Source: an uncultured Planctomycetia bacterium (GTDB lineage: Bacteria > Planctomycetota > UBA1135 > GCA-002686595). Taken from it: a DNA stretch of 14,082 bases. The DNA lies in the NCBI GenBank assembly GCA_937952135.1, contig CALFYL010000205.1:1-14082 (forward strand). Direction: 5' to 3'. The notes beneath the pieces are model-generated. The model was given only the letters and a program-made list of their open reading frames with translations. It was not told the origin of the DNA and made no database searches. Of the stretch, positions 7,045 through 14,053 are shown one piece after another. Positions within the stretch are counted from its first letter, which is position 1; each line of letters opens with the position of its first letter. The translations under genes and the position numbers were made by a program.

Positions 7045-7127
7045 CGGCGCCACCTGCTGTGGTAGCTTTACGCACCTCGCGCCCGCGCCGCGCTCCGCGT
7101 GCGCCCAACGCGCCCCGCGCCCTTCAC

Positions 7128-7607
7128 ATGACGCTCTGGAAGCAGTTCAAGCCCAAGGCCTGCACGGTCGGGCTTTCGGCGGCCACCAAGGACGCCGCCC
7201 TGGAAGAAATCGTCGGGAACCTGACCGAGGCGCAGTTTCTCACGCGCGCGCAGAGTCCGAAGGTGCTGGAGGCGCTGCTTGCGCGCGAAGCGCTGGCTTC
7301 GACCGGGGTGGGGATGGGCGTCGCGATCCCGCACGTCAAGCTCAACGGGCTCGACCAGGCCGTGTGTTCGCTGTCGGTGCACAAGCAAGGCCTGGCCTGG
7401 GACGCGGTCGACGCCGCGCCGGTGCAGGTCGTGTTCACGGTCGTGCGCCCCGACAGGCCCGGCGACAAGCACGATCCGGCGCGGCATCTCGAGCTGATGC
7501 AGTGGATCGCGCGGCTCTCGCGCCACGCGGATTTCCGCAGCTTCGCGGTGCAGGCAACGACGCGCACGCAGCTCGTCGAGCTGTTGCAGGAAATGTCGGC
7601 GGTCTGA
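7128..7607 (+). CDS. ptsN: PTS EIIA-Ntr-type protein (PtsN, EIIA fructose/mannitol fold)
   Basis: 159 residues, the normal size of a single-domain EIIA-Ntr (E. coli PtsN has 163). Family elements in order: an N-terminal segment with DAALEEIVGNL, then VLEALLAREALASTGVGMGVAIPHVKL, which carries the phosphorylated histidine H69 in GVAIPH, then VVFTVVRPDRPGDKHDPARHLELMQWIARL and a C-terminal helix ending LVELLQEM. The protein accepts phosphate from an HPr-type carrier and acts as a regulator of K+ transport and nitrogen/carbon balance rather than in sugar uptake; no EIIB or EIIC is nearby. ATG 7128 fits the family start. A GTG at 7059 would add a 23-residue low-complexity Arg/Pro/Ala leader and is less likely. 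No clear Shine-Dalgarno is seen. An HPr follows 26 bp downstream. Confidence 0.9.
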   Translation: MTLWKQFKPKACTVGLSAATKDAALEEIVGNLTEAQFLTRAQSPKVLEALLAREALASTGVGMGVAIPHVKLNGLDQAVCSLSVHKQGLAWDAVDAAPVQVVFTVVRPDRPGDKHDPARHLELMQWIARLSRHADFRSFAVQATTRTQLVELLQEMSAV

Positions 7608-7633
7608 AGACCCCGAGCCCGCGCCATCGACCG

Positions 7634-7912
7634 ATGACCCGGCGAGCCAGCGTGCGCGTGCGGCTGGTCAACGAGCGCGGCATGCACGCGCGGCCGTGCC
7701 ATGCCGTGGTGAGCGCGGCGCTCGCCAGCGCTTCGACGTTGCGGGTGCGCTGCGGAGAGCGCGAGGTCGACGGTCGGAGCATCCTCTCGCTGATGACGCT
7801 CGGCGCGGCGTGCGGAGCGGAGCTCGAGTTCACGGCCGAGGGACCCGACGCGCCCCAGCTCGTCGAAGCGCTGCGCGAGCTGGTGGAGACGAGCTTCTCG
7901 CAGTTCGACTGA
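7634..7912 (+). CDS. ptsH: HPr family phosphocarrier (NPr/HPr)
   Basis: 92 residues, a complete HPr domain. The active-site motif GMHARP contains the phosphorylated H18 (His15 in standard numbering). The regulatory serine region DGRSILSLMTLG aligns with the usual xGKSIMGxMxLG, so S49 (Ser46 equivalent) is kept. The rest, GAELEFTAEGPDAPQLVEALRELVE, is typical. It would pass phosphate from an enzyme I to the EIIA next door. Neither enzyme I nor HPr kinase is in the window. The residues after the active site are CH rather than the common A-A/S, an unusual detail. ATG 7634 lacks a clear Shine-Dalgarno; coupling to ptsN is likely. It could be named npr by context. Confidence 0.92.
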   Translation: MTRRASVRVRLVNERGMHARPCHAVVSAALASASTLRVRCGEREVDGRSILSLMTLGAACGAELEFTAEGPDAPQLVEALRELVETSFSQFD

Positions 7913-8228
7913 GCCGCGTTCGATCGCGAGCTCGGCCGGCGGGCCCGTTTTTCTCGTTCGGTCGCCGGACCTGCTTCCGCGGCGCTCCGTGCGAGCGGCA
8001 AGCGCCGTCGCGCGCCCCAGGCGCGCCCTCGAGCCGCGCGTCGGGAAATTGTTTCCCGCGCCGCGCGCGCTTCGAGCCCCGCGCGTTCGGGATCGGGACC
8101 CGATTCGGCGCCGAAATTCTGCGCCGACTCAACCTCCGCCCGTGCGCGGGTCGAAACCTGCGGGCGCTATCCCGCGCCGCGTCGCGCTCCCGACCCATTT
8201 CCATCCGCGAGCACAGGGCATCAATCAC
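7913..8228 (+). other. 316-bp intergenic leader with several palindromes ahead of pilM
   Basis: No gene is supported. It holds a weak terminator candidate near 7933-7952, a hairpin CGGGAAA-TTG-TTTCCCG (8042-8058), an inverted repeat ATCGGG-A-CCCGAT (8092-8104) and, directly after it, the 12-bp perfect palindrome TTCGGCGCCGAA (8104-8115). This is the likely promoter and leader region of the pil operon, though no standard promoter hexamers stand out. Confidence 0.5.
7933..7952 (+). terminator. weak intrinsic terminator candidate after the HPr gene
   Basis: GGCC (7934-7937) can pair with GGCC (7942-7945), or a slightly longer bulged helix from C7933 to G7947 can form. Five T follow (7948-7952). 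The stem is short, but the place, 21 bp after the stop of a gene that precedes a new operon, is right. Confidence 0.4.
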
Positions 8229-9332
8229 GTGTTTCGAAGAGGCAAGAGCGTCGTAGGCCTCGACCTGGGCAGCCAGGTCGTCAAGGCCGTTGAAATCACG
8301 CTGGAGGGCCCCGAGCCGGTCATCACTGGCTTCGCTCGGGTCGAGATCCCTCCGGGCGGCGACAAAGCCGCAGCGGTGGCCGAGCTGTTCAAGCGAGGCC
8401 GCTTCCGCTCCAAGCACGTGGTCACCTCCGTCGCCGGTCAATCGGTCGTCGTGCGCTACGTGCAGATGCCCAAGATGAGCGAGCAGGAGCTCAAGCAGGC
8501 GATCCGCATCGAGGCCGACCGCTACGTGCCGTTCGAGCTCGACGACGTCGTGCTCGACTGCCAGCCGCTCAAGCGCGTCAGCCATCGCAGCAACGAGTCG
8601 GAGACGCCGAACAAGGACGCGGGCGACAACATGACCGTGCTGCTGGTCGCATGCCGGCAGCCGCTCATCGAAGAGCAGCTCAAGCTGCTGTCGAGCCAGA
8701 GCCTGCAGCCGCTCGCAGTCGACGTCGACGTCTTCGCGCTCGCCAACGCCTGGGAGCTGTGCGGACTGCCCGACGACGCGCTCGATCAGGCGCAGGGCGA
8801 AGCCAGCACCGAGGCGCTCACTGGCGCGGGCGGCGACGAGCGCGCGATCGCGCTGGTCGACATCGGCGCCTCGCGCACGTCGATCAACGTGCTGTGCAAC
8901 GGCGAGACCTGCTTCAGCCGTGAGATCGGCATCGGCGGTCACGACATGACCCAGGCCGTGGCGCGCAAGCTCGGGCTCGAAGTCTTCGAAGCCGAGGCGA
9001 TCAAGCGCGCCGGCGAAGACAAGGAAGCCGAGGTCGCGCGCGCCATCCAGCCCGTGCTCGAAGACCTGGTGAACGAGATCTCGCTCTCGCTCGACTACGT
9101 GGAGAACCACGAGGGCGTGCGCGTCGAGGAAGTGTTGCTGTCGGGCGGCGGTGTGCTCGCGCCGGGCGCAGTCACGTACGTCGAGCAGGCCACGGGCCGC
9201 GCGGCGCGCACGTGGAACCCGCTCGAAGGATTGCGTGTCGCCGACGATCGCGTCGACGTCGAGGAACTCGAGGCCTGGGCCCCGTCGCTGGTGGTGGCCG
9301 TCGGCCTCGCTTCAAGGGTGCGTGCAGCATGA
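8229..9332 (+). CDS. pilM: type IV pilus assembly actin-like ATPase PilM
   Basis: 367 residues, the normal size. PilM is a cytoplasmic actin-fold ATP-binding protein that holds the N-terminus of PilN. Visible signatures are phosphate-1 VVGLDLGSQVVKAVE (8-22), phosphate-2 ALVDIGASRTSINVL (208-222) and the adenosine motif EVLLSGGGVLAPG (301-313). RIEADRYVPF and the final APSLVVAVGLA are typical of PilM. Two charged insertions (about 117-134 and 182-204) look like surface loops. I chose GTG 8229 because FRRGKSVVGLDLGS matches family N-termini and AGGG (8215-8218) lies 10 bp upstream; the frame is open further upstream but without homology. The stop overlaps the pilN start (ATGA). It is the first gene of pilM-pilN-pilO-secretin. 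Confidence 0.95.
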   Translation: MFRRGKSVVGLDLGSQVVKAVEITLEGPEPVITGFARVEIPPGGDKAAAVAELFKRGRFRSKHVVTSVAGQSVVVRYVQMPKMSEQELKQAIRIEADRYVPFELDDVVLDCQPLKRVSHRSNESETPNKDAGDNMTVLLVACRQPLIEEQLKLLSSQSLQPLAVDVDVFALANAWELCGLPDDALDQAQGEASTEALTGAGGDERAIALVDIGASRTSINVLCNGETCFSREIGIGGHDMTQAVARKLGLEVFEAEAIKRAGEDKEAEVARAIQPVLEDLVNEISLSLDYVENHEGVRVEEVLLSGGGVLAPGAVTYVEQATGRAARTWNPLEGLRVADDRVDVEELEAWAPSLVVAVGLASRVRAA

Positions 9333-10018
9333 TTCGGATCAACCTTCTCCCCGAGGAATACCGGCGCAAGGCCAAGACGCCGGTGCGAGTGCTCGGCGCG
9401 GTCTGCGCCGGAGTGGGCGTCAACGCCCTGATCGCATCGTGGTACGGCTGGCTCGCGTTCGGCGTCGGCGCCGAAGTCGCGAGCGAGGCCGCGGTGCTCC
9501 AGACGGAACTCGACGGGCTCGCTCCGCAGGTGGCGTACTTCCGCTCCCTCGACGCCGAGAAGCGGCGCTTCGCGGGGCGTGAAGAGACGCTCGCGGGCAT
9601 CACCACGACGCGCGTGAACTGGACGGCGAAGATCGACCAGTTGATCACCATCGTGAACAACGGCGGCGAAGGCCAGCGCCACTTCGTGTGGCTCGACGAT
9701 CTCAACATCCAGCAGTCCTCCGATCCGCGCGCCAAGAGCGCCGGTCAGATGCGCGCGCAGGGTCACTCGGGCTCCGAGCACTTCGCGCAGGTCGCGAACT
9801 TCCTCGACGACATCGAGGACCCGGCGTTCATGAAGGAGTTCCTCCCGCCCGCGCCGCCGGAAGGCACGCAGGCGCAGGTCGACAAGGAGCTCGAACCCAG
9901 CGTGGTGTGGAACTTCCCGCTCAAGCTGGAGCTCAAGAGCACCGCGCCGCCGAAACCGGAACCCAAGAAGGCCCCCGCCAAGCCTGAGGCCGCGCCGGCC
10001 GAAGGAGCGCAGAAATGA
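9329..10018 (+). CDS. pilN: type IV pilus inner-membrane assembly protein PilN
   Basis: 229 residues with single-pass inner-membrane topology. The N-terminal cytoplasmic peptide MIRINLLPEEYRRK carries the conserved INLLP motif that docks into PilM. One membrane helix spans about 20-45, followed by a periplasmic coiled segment (about 48-85) and a ferredoxin-like region. The protein is longer than common PilN (about 180-200), with an acidic/Ala-Pro-rich insertion near 165-190 and a Lys/Pro/Ala tail (about 210-229). ATG 9329 overlaps the pilM stop; AAGGG (9314-9318) is 10 bp upstream. An ATGA overlap also joins it to the next gene, so stoichiometric coupling of PilM, PilN and the PilO-like protein is likely. 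The call rests on the N-terminal motif and position; the periplasmic part is divergent. Confidence 0.9.
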   Translation: MIRINLLPEEYRRKAKTPVRVLGAVCAGVGVNALIASWYGWLAFGVGAEVASEAAVLQTELDGLAPQVAYFRSLDAEKRRFAGREETLAGITTTRVNWTAKIDQLITIVNNGGEGQRHFVWLDDLNIQQSSDPRAKSAGQMRAQGHSGSEHFAQVANFLDDIEDPAFMKEFLPPAPPEGTQAQVDKELEPSVVWNFPLKLELKSTAPPKPEPKKAPAKPEAAPAEGAQK

Positions 10019-11418
10019 CTGAGAAGCGACTCCTAAGGTGGATCGGCGCCGGCGCCGGATTGGCGCTGGCGGGCATGGGCTATCTCGTGTGGGCCGAGTA
10101 CGGCGCCCTCGAGATCGCGCGCGGGAAGGTGGCCGAGATCCGCGGCCAGATCGACACCGCGCGCAAGCAGCTCAGCGGCCTCGCCGCGCTCGAGAAGGAC
10201 GTGATCGTGCTCCGCGAAACGGAGCAGGCGATCAAGGACATCCTTCCCGACGACAAGGACCTCAACAACTTCGTGCGCGACCTCCAGGACTTCGCGCAGG
10301 ACACCGAGGTGTCCTTCACGCAAGTCAAGAAGAAGGACCTCAACGCCGGCAAGAAGGGCGCGACGGACGCCTTCGAGAAGGTCGCCTACGAGATCTCGCT
10401 CGAGGGCGACGCGTTCCAGGCGCTCGCCTTCCTCGACCGCGTCGAGTCGCACACGCGCTTCCTGCGCGTGCCGACCGTGGCGCTCACCGCGAGCACGCGG
10501 CGCGCGATCGAAGAGCGCGGCGTCCCGCGCCACCGGGTCAAGCTCGAGATCGAGACCTTCGTCTACAAGCCGCAGGCGGGCGTCGATCCGGTCAAGATCG
10601 AGAGCTACTCGCGCAAGCGCGAGCTCCTGCTCGGCGAGATCGCGAAGCGCCGCCAGGCGCTGGCCGTGCAGACCTACCAGTACCGCGGTCCGCGCGGACG
10701 GCGCGATCCGTGGGTCGACCCGCGCGTGCCGACCACGCCGGACGATCCGACGGCGCTTCCGATCCAGGAGCAGCAGAAGCTCGTCGACGAGCTCGTCGAG
10801 CGCATGGGCCTGGTCAAGAGCACGCTCGAAGCCTGGCGCGGCACCGACGTGATCGTGCGCAAGATGATGCTGCGCGCCGAGCTCGATCAACTCACGATCG
10901 CGCTCGAGGAGGACACGCGCCGCGTGCAGACCGAAGGGCTCGTGCGCTTCGCGATGGCCGAGCGGCGCATGCAGGTCGAAGTCGTCGATCAACTCGCCGC
11001 GCTGCGCGACGAGCTCGACAAGGAGCGTGGCCCCGTGGGGCCGAGCGTCGAGATGCTGACGCAGATCGCCTCCTCCATGTCGCGTCACGTCTCGGCCGGC
11101 GAGCCGCTGCTCGCGATCGAGACCTACAAATCCGTCGAAGGCTCCCTGGGTTCGGTCTCGGCCGACCCCGAGCGCCGCGCACTCGCGCGGCAGATCGTGG
11201 AGACCTTCGAGGACGCCAAGATCCTGCGCGACTTCCAGGCCATCGCGATGCAGATCAGGGGCGTCGCGATCCAGGAAGGCCGGCCGCCGGTGGCGTTGAT
11301 CAACGGGCGGACGCTGCGCGAAGGCGATCTCTTCGGTGAAGAGATGGTCGTGCGCAGCATCCGCTCCGGAGAAATCGAGTTCTTGTTCCGCGGCGTGGTT
11401 CTAGTCCGCCGTTTCTAG
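10015..11418 (+). CDS. pilO: PilO-like inner-membrane protein with a PilP-like C-terminal part
   Basis: 467 residues, about twice a typical PilO. A single membrane helix lies at about 9-26, a coiled coil at about 33-75, then a PilO-type periplasmic region to about 185: LNNFVRDLQDFAQ, EISLEGDAFQALAFLDRVESHTRFLRV and VKLEIETFVYK are PilO-like. After this comes YRGPRGRRDPWVDPRVP (about 223-239), reminiscent of the RRDPF segment near the mature start of PilP. A helical stretch (about 250-405) follows. The last 57 residues, with RPPVALINGRTLREGDLFG and a VVLVRRF end, resemble the small beta-domain of PilP/GspC-type proteins that contact the secretin. AAGGAG (10002-10007) lies 7 bp before ATG 10015. 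No separate pilP is present before the secretin, so this gene may supply both roles. The PilO call is good; the PilP-like assignment is inference. Confidence 0.75.
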   Translation: MTEKRLLRWIGAGAGLALAGMGYLVWAEYGALEIARGKVAEIRGQIDTARKQLSGLAALEKDVIVLRETEQAIKDILPDDKDLNNFVRDLQDFAQDTEVSFTQVKKKDLNAGKKGATDAFEKVAYEISLEGDAFQALAFLDRVESHTRFLRVPTVALTASTRRAIEERGVPRHRVKLEIETFVYKPQAGVDPVKIESYSRKRELLLGEIAKRRQALAVQTYQYRGPRGRRDPWVDPRVPTTPDDPTALPIQEQQKLVDELVERMGLVKSTLEAWRGTDVIVRKMMLRAELDQLTIALEEDTRRVQTEGLVRFAMAERRMQVEVVDQLAALRDELDKERGPVGPSVEMLTQIASSMSRHVSAGEPLLAIETYKSVEGSLGSVSADPERRALARQIVETFEDAKILRDFQAIAMQIRGVAIQEGRPPVALINGRTLREGDLFGEEMVVRSIRSGEIEFLFRGVVLVRRF

Positions 11419-11440
11419 CAGCCGACCCAAGGTCCTCAAG

Positions 11441-11462
11441 CGCCCGGATGGAGTCCCGGGCG
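11441..11462 (+). promoter_or_regulatory. stem-loop in the leader of the secretin gene
   Basis: CGCCCGG (11441-11447) pairs with CCGGGCG (11456-11462). The 8-base loop ATGGAGTC contains a GGAG. The hairpin ends just before a second GGAG (11466-11469) that suits a GTG start at 11476. It may tune or stabilise translation of the secretin relative to the upstream genes. Confidence 0.45.
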
Positions 11463-11475
11463 AGTGGAGTTCAAC

Positions 11476-13305
11476 GTGATCCATCGAAGCGTTCTTATCT
11501 TGGCGGCCGCGCTAGCGTTCTGCGCGCCCGCCGCAATCGGTCAGTCGGTCGGCAAGGATGCGCGGGTCAACCTGCGTGTCGAAAACCGTGAGCTGTCCGA
11601 AATCGTCGACTACATCCGCCAGCAGACCGGCGCCAACCTCGTGATCCTGCCCGGCGAATATCCGCCGGTCTCGCTCGAGCTGGCGGACGTTCCGTGGCGC
11701 GACGCGTTGCACATCGCCGCGGAAGCGGCGGGCGGCGTGGTCGAGGAGCGGACCGGCGGCGTGCTCGTGATCGAGAAACCGGTGCGCGTGCGCTTCGAGT
11801 TCTCGGGCGCCGACGTCACCGAAGTCATCAACACGATCGCGACGCTCTCGGGCGCGAACATCGTGACCGCGCCGGAGGTCAAGGGCGCGATCTCGCTGCG
11901 GCTCAACGACGTTCCGTGGCGCGATGCGCTCGACGTGACCGTCAAGACCCTGGGCTTCACCGTGATCGAGGACCGGCGCGGGATCCTGCGCGTGGTCGAC
12001 CCGATCACGCTGCAGGCGCAGATGGTCACCAAGAGCTACCAGCTGCGCTACATCCGGCCCAGCAGCCGCTTCCGGCCGAACATCAAGAGCGAGTTCCTGC
12101 TGCAGGCTCAGATGAACCAGCAGCAAGCCGGCCAGGACATCACCAAGCGCTTCAACGTGCTCGAGGCGTTGAAGAAGGCGCTGTCCCCCGGCGGCGAGCT
12201 CGACTTCATCGAGTCGCAGAACGTGATCATCGTTCGCGACACCGACCAGGTGCACGAGCAGATCCGCGCCGTGGTCGAGCGTCTCGACATCGAACCGCCG
12301 CAGGTGTTCTGCGACGTGAAGTTCGTCTCGTCGCTCAACTCCGACCTCCGCGACATCGGCGTCGACTACGGCGACTCGGGTCCGCAGATCGGCATGAGCG
12401 GCGGCCAGGTCCCGACCACCTTCCCCTTCGGGCTGGGCGGCGGCGACTGGGAAGACATCATCGCCGTGAGCCAGCTCGGCCATCAGGCGCCTCTCGCCGA
12501 CCCCGCGCTCGCGCTCGGCTCGGTCGTCGCGCCGTCGACGATCTTCGGTTCGCTCAACTTCACGGGCGTCAGCGCCACGCTGAAGATGCTGCAACGCGAC
12601 ACGACGAGCGAAGTCATCCAGGCGCCGAAGCTGATCGCGCTCGACGGCTCGGAAGCCACGATCTTCGTGGGCGAGACGATCCGCTACGCGGAAGCGCGCT
12701 CCGAGCAGGGCCAGGCCGGCGGCCTGCAGCTCTCGCTGTCCGAAGCGCAGAACTCGCCGGTCGACGTCGGCTTCCAGCTGCTCGTCGTGCCGCACGTGAT
12801 CTCGGGCACCAACCAGCTCACGCTGCAGGTGATCCCGAAGGAGACCAGCCTGTCCGGCACCGGCCAGTCGGCGCTCGCTCCGCAGGGCTTCGACGTGTTC
12901 ACCGTCGGCGCCTCGGGTCTCGAAGGCTCGATCGCGCTGCCGCGCACGCGCTCGTCGACGATCCTCACCAGCATGCTCCTCGAGAGCGGTCAGACGGCGA
13001 TGATCGGGGGCTTGACCACCGACAACGACACCAAGACCGACTCGCGCGTGCCGTGGCTCTCGGAGATCCCGATCCTCGGCGAGGCCTTCAAGTACAAGAA
13101 GAGCGAACGCCAGCGCCGCAGCCTGCTCGTGTTCATCACGCCGACGATCGTGCACAGCGCGTCGGACACCGAACGCATCCTGCAGAACGAGTTCCTGCGC
13201 CGCCGCACGCGCCTCGTGGAGGAAGTCGACGCGCTGATCTCGCCGGAGACGCGCGCGCTCATCGACGAGCGCACCGAGGCCGCGAAGAAGAAAAAGAAGA
13301 AGTAG
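11476..13305 (+). CDS. pilQ: outer-membrane secretin of the type IV pilus / type II secretion family (PilQ/GspD)
   Basis: 609 residues from GTG 11476, which has GGAG 6 bp upstream; a GTG at 11464 would add four residues. The protein forms the outer-membrane ring channel. A Sec signal peptide is at about 1-22. Two successive N0/STN-like domains (about 30-101 and 102-176) each contain DVPWRDAL. An N1/NolW-type domain is at about 186-271, with FIESQNVIIVRDTDQVHEQI. The secretin core follows, with SATLKMLQRDTTSEVIQAPK, a gate region, MIGGLTTDND, the signature VPWLSEIPILG from 525, and LLVFITPTIV. A charged tail ends in six lysines. PilQ-type AMIN domains are absent, so the length resembles a compact secretin. 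It is last in pilM-pilN-pilO, 57 bp after pilO; this context favours PilQ over GspD. Confidence 0.93.
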   Translation: MIHRSVLILAAALAFCAPAAIGQSVGKDARVNLRVENRELSEIVDYIRQQTGANLVILPGEYPPVSLELADVPWRDALHIAAEAAGGVVEERTGGVLVIEKPVRVRFEFSGADVTEVINTIATLSGANIVTAPEVKGAISLRLNDVPWRDALDVTVKTLGFTVIEDRRGILRVVDPITLQAQMVTKSYQLRYIRPSSRFRPNIKSEFLLQAQMNQQQAGQDITKRFNVLEALKKALSPGGELDFIESQNVIIVRDTDQVHEQIRAVVERLDIEPPQVFCDVKFVSSLNSDLRDIGVDYGDSGPQIGMSGGQVPTTFPFGLGGGDWEDIIAVSQLGHQAPLADPALALGSVVAPSTIFGSLNFTGVSATLKMLQRDTTSEVIQAPKLIALDGSEATIFVGETIRYAEARSEQGQAGGLQLSLSEAQNSPVDVGFQLLVVPHVISGTNQLTLQVIPKETSLSGTGQSALAPQGFDVFTVGASGLEGSIALPRTRSSTILTSMLLESGQTAMIGGLTTDNDTKTDSRVPWLSEIPILGEAFKYKKSERQRRSLLVFITPTIVHSASDTERILQNEFLRRRTRLVEEVDALISPETRALIDERTEAAKKKKKK

Positions 13306-14053
13306 GACAGGCCTCCACGGCCAGTCCGGTCCGCTCCATGGGGCCCCGCCGCCGGCGCAATCCGGGGGCGGGGCCCCTCGGCGTTCCGACAGCACGGTCC
13401 GAGGGCCTGCCCGCCTCGTCCCAGCTCGCCCCTGGCGCGGTGGGCCAGAACTTTTTCGTCTTTGCTTTCGTACTTGCCGCGCCGATAGAGCAGCATAGTT
13501 TTCGCCAGCGGCCAGCTCGCCGCTTCTGGGCCGTACTCGCGGCCCGCGACGGACTGGCCCGCGCCGCAACGCCGCCGCGCCCCAGCGCAGCGTCGCCCTG
13601 CTCCACGCCCAACGCTTTCGCCCTTCTGGGCGTCGCCTCCGCAACACGGCCCCAGGCCGTCGTTCGCGCGCAGGTGCTGCGGACCTTGCGCTTCACGCCC
13701 CCTGGGCGGTGACGCCAAACGCCCGCGGAGGTGCTTGTGCGCGGCCGCTGCCGCCCCGTGCGGTTGTCGCCGCACCCGTGTTCGACGCCGACCGGCGCCG
13801 AACGCGTGTCCCGAAGCAGGGCCCGCCGCGCCCGGGGATGCGTGCGCCTGCGCGCTTCTTTTCCAGAACACCTTGGTCCGGAGTCGACGGACAACGCGGA
13901 CGGAACCGCGCACGCCCCTTTCGAAGGCGGTGGTGCGTCGGCGCCGCGCCACGTTCGTCGCCCGCGGAAGACGTGCGTCGATGCTCGCCCAGCGAGCGTC
14001 CTGCACGTTCCATCGCCCGCGACGCGGCGACCCGGACGAGAGAGCTTTTTCTC
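13306..14053 (+). other. 748-bp gene-poor interval downstream of the secretin
   Basis: Open frames exist on both strands but none shows family motifs, a ribosome-binding site or the strong GC third-position bias of the real genes. Contents seen: a strong stem-loop (13340-13377), an AT-richer patch at about 13449-13500 unlike its surroundings, and a bulged hairpin at 13688-13715 (GCG/CGC, TCAC/GTGA, GCCC/GGGC). The end of the interval should hold the control region of the frame starting at 14054. Confidence 0.5.
13340..13377 (+). terminator. strong stem-loop after the secretin gene, likely operon end
   Basis: 13340-13350 pairs perfectly over 11 GC pairs with 13367-13377. Inside, CCGG (13352-13355) pairs with CCGG (13362-13365) across a single G-G mismatch. 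It starts 35 bp after the stop. No T tract follows, so termination may depend on the stem alone or on Rho, or the structure may protect the mRNA 3' end. Confidence 0.55.

Noticed and set aside
7045..7059. Sigma-54 (-24/-12) promoter before ptsN
   Set aside because: A GG doublet is present at 7046-7047, but the GC of the -12 element is not at the required distance.
7989..8228. N-terminal extension of PilM by 80 residues
   Set aside because: The upstream frame is Arg/Pro/Ala-rich, without homology, and covers the palindromes. The family N-terminus matches the GTG at 8229.
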